Origin: an uncultured Oscillospiraceae bacterium
GTDB lineage: Bacteria; Bacillota; Clostridia; Oscillospirales; Oscillospiraceae
Reading direction: 5' to 3'
Length of the DNA stretch: 10,406 nt
Assembly (NCBI GenBank): GCA_934569225.1
Contig: CAKTKC010000034.1
Location: 1 to 10,406 of the forward strand
The notes under the pieces are model-generated. The model worked only from the letters and a program-made list of their open reading frames with translations. It made no database searches and was not told the DNA's origin. Every line of letters starts with the position of its first letter. Position 1 is the stretch's first letter. Below are positions 6,485 through 10,406 of this stretch, piece by piece. The translations under genes were made by a program, and so were the position numbers.

Positions 6485-6494
6485 AGGGGTATTA
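6481..6494. promoter_or_regulatory. Dyad TAATA-GGGG-TATTA, possible LysR operator
   Basis: A perfect 5-bp dyad with a 4-bp centre overlaps the -10 and expected start site of the LysR-type gene, about 40-50 bp upstream of the brnQ transcription start. LysR-type proteins commonly bind AT-rich dyads in such divergent gaps and repress themselves. The assignment rests on position and symmetry. Confidence 0.4.
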
Positions 6495-6528
6495 GAAAAT
6501 GTAATAGATATGAAATGGAGTGCGACAT

Positions 6529-7407
6529 ATGGACAGCAAGAAACTGGAAATTCTGATGACGGCCATCGACCTTGGAAGCTTTACCAAGGCGTCGGAGGTG
6601 GTGGGCTACACCCAATCGGGGCTGACCCACATGATGGACGCCCTGGAACGGGAGGTGGGCTTTTCCCTGTTGCAGCGCGACCACAACGGCATCCAGCTCA
6701 GCCCCCAGGGGCGGCAGCTTATGCCCGCCATCCGGGAATTTTTACAGGCCAATGCCAACCTGGAAAACCAGATCAATGCCATTGCCGAGCAGAAAAAGGA
6801 GGTCATCCGCATTGCGGCCTACGCCAGCATCGCCATGCACTGGATGCCGGAGCTGCTTTACCGCTACAAGCGCGTCTGTCCGGATGTCAGCGTGGATCTC
6901 CGGATGGTGGATAACGCCCTGGAACCCTACGAGCTGCTGGAAAGCGGCCAGACCGACGTGATCTTCGCCAGCCGGCAGAACTACAGCTTCTGCGACTGGA
7001 CACCATTATATAATGAAAAGATGTACGCGATTCTTCCGAAGGACTACCCCCTCAACGGCCGCACCACGTTCCCGCTGGAGGAATTTTCCGGGCAGGATTT
7101 TCTGATGCCCTACGGCAGATTCGACATTGACGTCAACGCGGCCATGGCCTCCGTGGGCGTGAAGCTCAACGCCAGCGTTTCCAGGGTGGATGATGAGACG
7201 GTTATCCGGATGGTGGGACACGGACTGGGCGTCACCATGATGACGGAACTGATGATCCGGGGCAGGACGGACGATGTGCTTTGCGTCCCCGTGGAGCCGC
7301 TGACCCTGCGGGAGCTGGGCATGGGCACCAGCCGCAGAATGAAGCTGACGGACGGTATGCAGAGCCTGAAGGACTGTATGCTTCAGTTCATCCATGACAG
7401 ATCGTGA
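6529..7407 (+). CDS. LysR-type transcriptional regulator, divergent from brnQ
   Basis: The 292-residue product has the normal LysR length. Residues 1-60 are the winged helix-turn-helix (LGSFTKASEVVGYTQSGLTH at 15-34, then a linker helix with LEREVGFSLLQR at 39-50), and about 90-290 is the periplasmic-binding-fold effector domain. ATG 6529 is preferred over GTG 6520 because GGAG at 6517-6520 lies 8 nt before the ATG and overlaps the GTG. Divergent placement against brnQ, with overlapping promoters and a dyad in between, is the classic arrangement of a LysR regulator and its target. Control of brnQ and of its own gene is therefore likely. The ligand is unknown; a branched-chain amino acid is a guess from the neighbour. 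A strong hairpin follows the stop codon. Confidence 0.92.
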   Translation: MDSKKLEILMTAIDLGSFTKASEVVGYTQSGLTHMMDALEREVGFSLLQRDHNGIQLSPQGRQLMPAIREFLQANANLENQINAIAEQKKEVIRIAAYASIAMHWMPELLYRYKRVCPDVSVDLRMVDNALEPYELLESGQTDVIFASRQNYSFCDWTPLYNEKMYAILPKDYPLNGRTTFPLEEFSGQDFLMPYGRFDIDVNAAMASVGVKLNASVSRVDDETVIRMVGHGLGVTMMTELMIRGRTDDVLCVPVEPLTLRELGMGTSRRMKLTDGMQSLKDCMLQFIHDRS

Positions 7408-7411
7408 TAGA

Positions 7412-7451
7412 GCTGCGGGCGGTTTTCCCCACGAGGAAAACCGCCCGCAGC
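7412..7451 (+). terminator. Strong hairpin after the LysR-type gene
   Basis: A 17-bp perfect stem, GCTGCGGGCGGTTTTCC (7412-7428) with its complement (7435-7451), surrounds a 6-nt loop, starting 5 bp after the stop codon. It is followed by CAATAACGCA rather than a U-run, so it is an atypical terminator. Its position before the feo promoter fits separation of the two transcription units. Confidence 0.6.
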
Positions 7452-7537
7452 AATAACGCATTCTGACCGGTTTCTGCCGCCGCTTCCTGGCATAATTTGT
7501 CATACTTGGACAAAATGAAAAAATCCTTAAAAATCAC

Positions 7538-7566
7538 TTGACAAATTCTTTAAGGTGGGCTATTAT
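7538..7566 (+). promoter_or_regulatory. Sigma-A promoter of the feo operon
   Basis: A perfect -35 TTGACA (7538-7543), a 17-bp spacer and TATTAT (7561-7566) precede the first feoA. Transcription should begin near 7573, inside the first GGTTAGC palindrome, so a bound repressor would block initiation. A further inverted repeat TTTGTC/GACAAA lies upstream at 7496-7514, role unknown. Confidence 0.8.
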
Positions 7567-7572
7567 ACAGAA

Positions 7573-7590
7573 GGTTAGCGAGAGCTAACC
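7573..7590. promoter_or_regulatory. Operator-like palindrome 1, GGTTAGC-N4-GCTAACC
   Basis: A perfect 7-bp dyad around GAGA lies 6 bp after the -10 box, over the expected start site. The GGTTAG/CTAACC half-sites resemble DtxR/IdeR-type metal repressor half-sites, although the centre is longer than in the classical DtxR box. Placement in an iron-uptake promoter supports a Fe(II)- or Mn(II)-responsive repressor. The regulator gene is not in the window. Confidence 0.7.
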
Positions 7591-7606
7591 AATATTAACG
7601 CCTAAG

Positions 7607-7624
7607 GGTTAGCGATAGCTAATC
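7607..7624. promoter_or_regulatory. Operator-like palindrome 2, GGTTAGC-N4-GCTAATC
   Basis: A second copy with centre GATA and one mismatched outer base lies 34 bp (centre to centre) from the first, close to three helical turns. Two sites on the same DNA face suggest cooperative binding. It falls in the 5' untranslated leader of feoA, 30 bp before the start codon. Confidence 0.65.
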
Positions 7625-7653
7625 TGTAGACTCAGAAAAAGAAGGTGTTCTCC

Positions 7654-7863
7654 ATGCCGCTTACGGTTGCGGATACCGGCGAGGAATACGTCATCAAGCG
7701 AATCGGCGGAAAGCCGGAAGTCAAACAGCATCTGGAGAATCTGGGCTTCGTCGTCGGCGGGGTGGTGTCGGTCATCAACACGATGAGCGGCAACGTCATT
7801 GTCAAGGTGAAGGAGTCCCGGATAGCCATCAGTCAGGAAATGGCGCAGAAAATCATGGTTTAA
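7654..7863 (+). CDS. feoA: FeoA-domain protein, first copy
   Basis: The 69-residue product is a small SH3-like FeoA domain, a cytoplasmic partner of the ferrous iron transporter FeoB. Family features are the central stretch HLENLGFVVGGVVSVI (31-46) and the strand-rich end NVIVKVKESRIAISQEMAQK, matching the usual pattern of LexLGfxxGxxVxvi followed by a strand and the xRxAlsxxxAxxI end. ATG 7654 is preferred over GTG 7645, since GAAGG (7641-7645) sits at a usable distance from the ATG and overlaps the GTG. It is the first gene of a feoA-feoA-feoB operon and lies 23 bp from the second copy. The two copies are clearly divergent in sequence, so they likely have distinct roles. Confidence 0.88.
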   Translation: MPLTVADTGEEYVIKRIGGKPEVKQHLENLGFVVGGVVSVINTMSGNVIVKVKESRIAISQEMAQKIMV

Positions 7864-7886
7864 CGAGGAAAAAAGGAGGAATCGGT

Positions 7887-8108
7887 ATGAAAACACTGAA
7901 GCAGGCCAAGGTCGGCGACACCGTTACCGTGGTGAAGCTCCACGGCGAGGGCGCTGTCAAGCGCAGAATCATGGATATGGGCATTACCAAGGGCGTCACC
8001 GTTTACGTGCGGAAGGTTGCTCCCCTGGGCGATCCGATCGAGGTCAACGTCCGCGGCTACGAGCTGTCGATCCGGAAAGCAGACGCCGAAATGATCGAAA
8101 TCGAGTAA
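7887..8108 (+). CDS. feoA: FeoA-domain protein, second copy
   Basis: The 73-residue product is a second FeoA domain, with the more typical start LKQAKVGDTVTVVKLHGEG (4-22), then VKRRIMDMGITKGVTVYV (24-41) and the end PIEVNVRGYELSIRKADA. The RRIMDMGITKG segment is the hallmark of FeoA proteins adjacent to FeoB. A strong AAAAAAGGAGG site precedes ATG 7887. Tandem feoA genes before feoB are common in Clostridia. FeoA is thought to interact with the transporter and modulate its activity or assembly. The gene is followed after 55 bp by feoB, with a palindrome in the gap. Confidence 0.93.
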   Translation: MKTLKQAKVGDTVTVVKLHGEGAVKRRIMDMGITKGVTVYVRKVAPLGDPIEVNVRGYELSIRKADAEMIEIE

Positions 8109-8132
8109 ACCACAGGAATTTATTTGATGAAA

Positions 8133-8150
8133 GGTTAGCTTTCGCTAACG
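8133..8150. promoter_or_regulatory. Palindrome 3 before feoB, with overlapping alternative hairpin
   Basis: GGTTAGC-TTTC-GCTAACG repeats the promoter palindromes inside the operon, directly before the feoB ribosome binding site (AAAGGAG, 8151-8157). A second, mutually exclusive hairpin, CTTTCG (8139-8144) with CGAAAG (8149-8154), would cover the start of that site. It may be an intragenic operator, a vestige of a second promoter, or an RNA element tuning feoB translation. I see no good -35/-10 pair just upstream. Confidence 0.6.
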
Positions 8151-8163
8151 AAAGGAGCGTATC

Positions 8164-10406
8164 ATGGATATCAGAATTGCCCTTGCGGGCAACCCCAACA
8201 GCGGCAAAACGACACTGTTCAATGCCCTCACCGGTTCCAACCAGTTCGTGGGCAACTGGCCCGGCGTCACCGTGGAGAAGAAGGAAGGCAAGCTGAAGAA
8301 GCATTCCGACGTCACCATCACCGACCTGCCCGGCATTTATTCTCTGTCTCCGTACACCATGGAGGAAGTGGTCGCCCGGAATTATCTGATCGAGGAACGG
8401 CCTGACGCCATCCTGAACATCATCGACGGCACCAACCTGGAGCGGAACCTGTACTTAACCACCCAGCTGACCGAGCTGGGAATCCCCGTGGTCATCGCCA
8501 TCAACATGATGGATATCGTCCGCAAGAACGGTGACAAGATCAATATCGACGAGCTGTCCCAGGCGCTGGGGTGCAAGGTCGTTGAGATCTCCGCTTTGAA
8601 GGGCGACGGCGTTATGGCCGCTGCCGAGGCCGCCATCGACGCCGCGAAGAACGGCAAGACCGTTCCCATGCACACCTTCTCCGGCCCTGTGGAGCACGCC
8701 ATTGCCCACATCGAGGAAGCCACCGTTCACGGCATGCCCGAGGAGCAGCAGCGTTGGTACGCCATCAAGATCTTCGAGCGGGACGACAAGGTGATGCAGA
8801 AGCTGGGACTGACGAAGGAGACCATGTCCCACATCGAGGCTGACATCGAAGCTGCCGAGAAGGAGCTGGACGACGACGCCGAGAGCATCATCACCAACGA
8901 GCGCTACATCTACATTGGCGAGGTCATCAAGCGCTGCTACAAGAAGCACTCCGCCGGTAAGCTGACCACCTCCGATAAGATCGATAAGATCGTGACCAAC
9001 CGCTGGCTGGGCCTGCCCATCTTCGCAGTTGTCATGTTCCTTGTTTACTACATCGCCATGGTCGGCGTGGGCGCTGCCGCTACCGACTGGGCAAACGACG
9101 GCCTGTTCGGCGACGGCTGGCACCTGTTCGGCATCGGCTCAGCCGCTTACGGCGACGCGGCTGACGAGTACAGCGCAGCGTCCCTGATCGTAGACGGCTA
9201 TGACGCCTATGTGGAAGAGAACGGCACCGCTCCCACCGGCGACTTCCCCTACGAGGTCGAGGATGAGGAGACCCTGGAGATCACCGAAGAAACCGCTTCC
9301 CTGGCTGACTACGAGGAAGCAGTCGCCACTCTGGACAGCTACGGCGAAGAGCCTGACCCCGCGGACTACGGCGTGTGGGTACCCGGCATCCCCGTTCTGA
9401 TCGGCGACCTGCTGGAGAAGGCCAACGCGGCTGAATGGCTCAGCGGCCTGATCCTGGACGGCATCGTGGCCGGTGTCGGCGCGGTTCTGGGCTTCGTGCC
9501 TCAGATGCTGGTGCTGTTCCTGCTGCTGGCCATCCTGGAAGCCTGCGGCTACATGGCTCGTATCGCATTCGTTCTCGACCGTATCTTCCGGAAATTCGGT
9601 CTGTCCGGCAAGAGCTTCATCCCCATGCTGGTCGGCACCGGCTGCGGCGTTCCCGGCATTATGGCGTCCCGTACCATTGAAAACGAGCGTGACCGCCGGA
9701 TGACCATTATGACCACCACCTTCATCCCCTGCGGCGCGAAGGTTCCCTTTATCGCCATGATCGCGGGCGCCCTGTTCGGCGGCAGCGCATGGGTTGCTAC
9801 CTCCGCTTACTTCATCGGCATGGCCGCCATCATCGTGTCCGGCATCATGCTGAAGAAGACCAAGATGTTCGCCGGTGAGCCTGCTCCCTTCGTTATGGAG
9901 CTGCCTGCTTACCACCTGCCCACCGTGTCCAACGTCCTGCGCAGCATGTGGGAGCGGGGCTGGAGCTTCATCAAGAAGGCCGGCACCATCATCCTGCTGT
10001 CCACCATCTTCGTGTGGTTCACCACTTACTTCGGCTTCGTTGACGGCACCTTCCGGATGCTGAGCGAGGAGGAAATCGACTACTCCATCCTGGCTGCCAT
10101 CGGCGGCGTGCTGGCCTGGGTGTTCAAGCCTCTGGGCTGGGGCAACTGGCAGGCGGCTGTCGCTTCCATCACCGGCCTGGTCGCCAAGGAGAACATCGTT
10201 GGTACTCTGGGCATCCTGTACGGCGGCGGAGACGGCACCGTGTATCAGAATCTTGCCACTGCCTTTAACGGCATTACCGGTTATTCCTTCCTGGTGTTCA
10301 ACCTGCTGTGCGCCCCCTGCTTCGCGGCTATCGGCGCCATCAAGCGTGAGATGAACAACGCCAAGTGGACCTGGTTCGCCATCGGCTATCAGTGCGGCTT
10401 CGCTTA
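8164..10406 (+). CDS. feoB: Ferrous iron transporter FeoB (3' end outside window)
   Basis: The frame is open for 747 codons and runs off the window. It starts at ATG 8164 with AAAGGAG 6 nt upstream. FeoB is an inner-membrane Fe(II) importer with an N-terminal G domain. G motifs are complete: G1 GNPNSGKT (9-16), G2 Thr36 in GNWPGVTV, G3 DLPG (54-57), G4 NMMD (114-117) and G5 SALKGDG (143-149). A helical spacer follows to about residue 275, then the first membrane helix at about 283-303. Conserved membrane motifs are LEACGYMAR (458-466), GTGCGVPGIM (491-500), FIPCGAK (520-526), GLVAKENIVGTLG and LLCAPC (714-719). The first two Gate-type motifs and LLCAPC contain cysteines. Between the first helix and the next conserved segment lies an acidic insert (about 334-407) without Lys, Arg or His. 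Usual length is near 770-830 residues, so little is missing. Confidence 0.96.
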   Translation, partial: MDIRIALAGNPNSGKTTLFNALTGSNQFVGNWPGVTVEKKEGKLKKHSDVTITDLPGIYSLSPYTMEEVVARNYLIEERPDAILNIIDGTNLERNLYLTTQLTELGIPVVIAINMMDIVRKNGDKINIDELSQALGCKVVEISALKGDGVMAAAEAAIDAAKNGKTVPMHTFSGPVEHAIAHIEEATVHGMPEEQQRWYAIKIFERDDKVMQKLGLTKETMSHIEADIEAAEKELDDDAESIITNERYIYIGEVIKRCYKKHSAGKLTTSDKIDKIVTNRWLGLPIFAVVMFLVYYIAMVGVGAAATDWANDGLFGDGWHLFGIGSAAYGDAADEYSAASLIVDGYDAYVEENGTAPTGDFPYEVEDEETLEITEETASLADYEEAVATLDSYGEEPDPADYGVWVPGIPVLIGDLLEKANAAEWLSGLILDGIVAGVGAVLGFVPQMLVLFLLLAILEACGYMARIAFVLDRIFRKFGLSGKSFIPMLVGTGCGVPGIMASRTIENERDRRMTIMTTTFIPCGAKVPFIAMIAGALFGGSAWVATSAYFIGMAAIIVSGIMLKKTKMFAGEPAPFVMELPAYHLPTVSNVLRSMWERGWSFIKKAGTIILLSTIFVWFTTYFGFVDGTFRMLSEEEIDYSILAAIGGVLAWVFKPLGWGNWQAAVASITGLVAKENIVGTLGILYGGGDGTVYQNLATAFNGITGYSFLVFNLLCAPCFAAIGAIKREMNNAKWTWFAIGYQCGFA

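Noticed and set aside
5085..6914. 609-codon open frame on the plus strand opposite brnQ and running into the LysR-type gene
   Set aside because: It is rich in Gly/Gln/Asp with no domains or ribosome binding site, and mirrors the codon pattern of brnQ, whose family is clear. It then runs into another real gene in a wrong frame.
7654..8108. Tandem feoA genes as a recent duplication or assembly artefact
   Set aside because: The two proteins differ over most of their length, so they are old paralogues.
7573..8150. CRISPR-like array from the three GTTAGC palindromes
   Set aside because: Only three short copies with unequal spacing (34 bp and over 500 bp), tied to a promoter and a ribosome binding site, and no cas genes.
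8455..9915. Two long minus-strand open frames opposite feoB
   Set aside because: Products are Gly/His/Asp-rich shadows; the plus-strand frame has the full set of FeoB motifs.

Overview
The window looks like a chromosomal stretch from a gut-type Firmicute of class Clostridia (Oscillospirales-like). This placement is inference. It rests on GC-rich genes with strong AGGAGG-type ribosome binding sites, near-consensus sigma-A promoters in AT-richer gaps, a feoA-feoA-feoB iron operon, a heterodimeric ABC exporter, and a long inverted repeat of a kind I associate with Faecalibacterium-like genomes. No full-length phylogenetic marker is present.

Left part (1-1151): remains of an integrated mobile element beside a tRNA gene. 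A ParB-type nuclease-domain gene on the minus strand (29-526) loses its family similarity after about residue 132. A 57-codon fragment of the catalytic C-terminus of a tyrosine recombinase (784-957, plus) has no start. Between that fragment and an intact tRNA-Thr(CGT) on the minus strand (1076-1151) lie repeated TGTTAGGCA motifs, small palindromes and a strong hairpin. This is the usual layout of an element integrated at a tRNA 3' end, here decayed or deleted.

Middle (1283-4793): a near-consensus promoter drives two overlapping genes for a heterodimeric ABC exporter. The degenerate ATPase site can be read from the residues: Asp for the catalytic Glu and Gln for the switch His in subunit 1, and LSQGQ as the signature of subunit 2. 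The 264-bp gap after it holds a 125-bp imperfect inverted repeat and a separate 13-bp hairpin.

Right-centre (5058-7451): a brnQ-type branched-chain amino acid carrier on the minus strand and a divergent LysR-type regulator. Their predicted promoters overlap in a 115-bp gap, which suggests the regulator controls the carrier and itself.

Right (7538-10406): a ferrous iron uptake operon, feoA-feoA-feoB, with feoB running off the window. A TTGACA-N17-TATTAT promoter is followed by two GGTTAGC-N4-GCTAAyC palindromes. A third copy lies directly before the feoB ribosome binding site, where it can fold into a competing hairpin that reaches into that site. The palindromes are probably operators for a metal-responsive repressor.

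I found no complete, clearly undescribed multi-gene system. The points most worth a second look are the repeated operator/hairpin in the feo operon, the acidic insert in FeoB, and the tRNA-linked integration scar.
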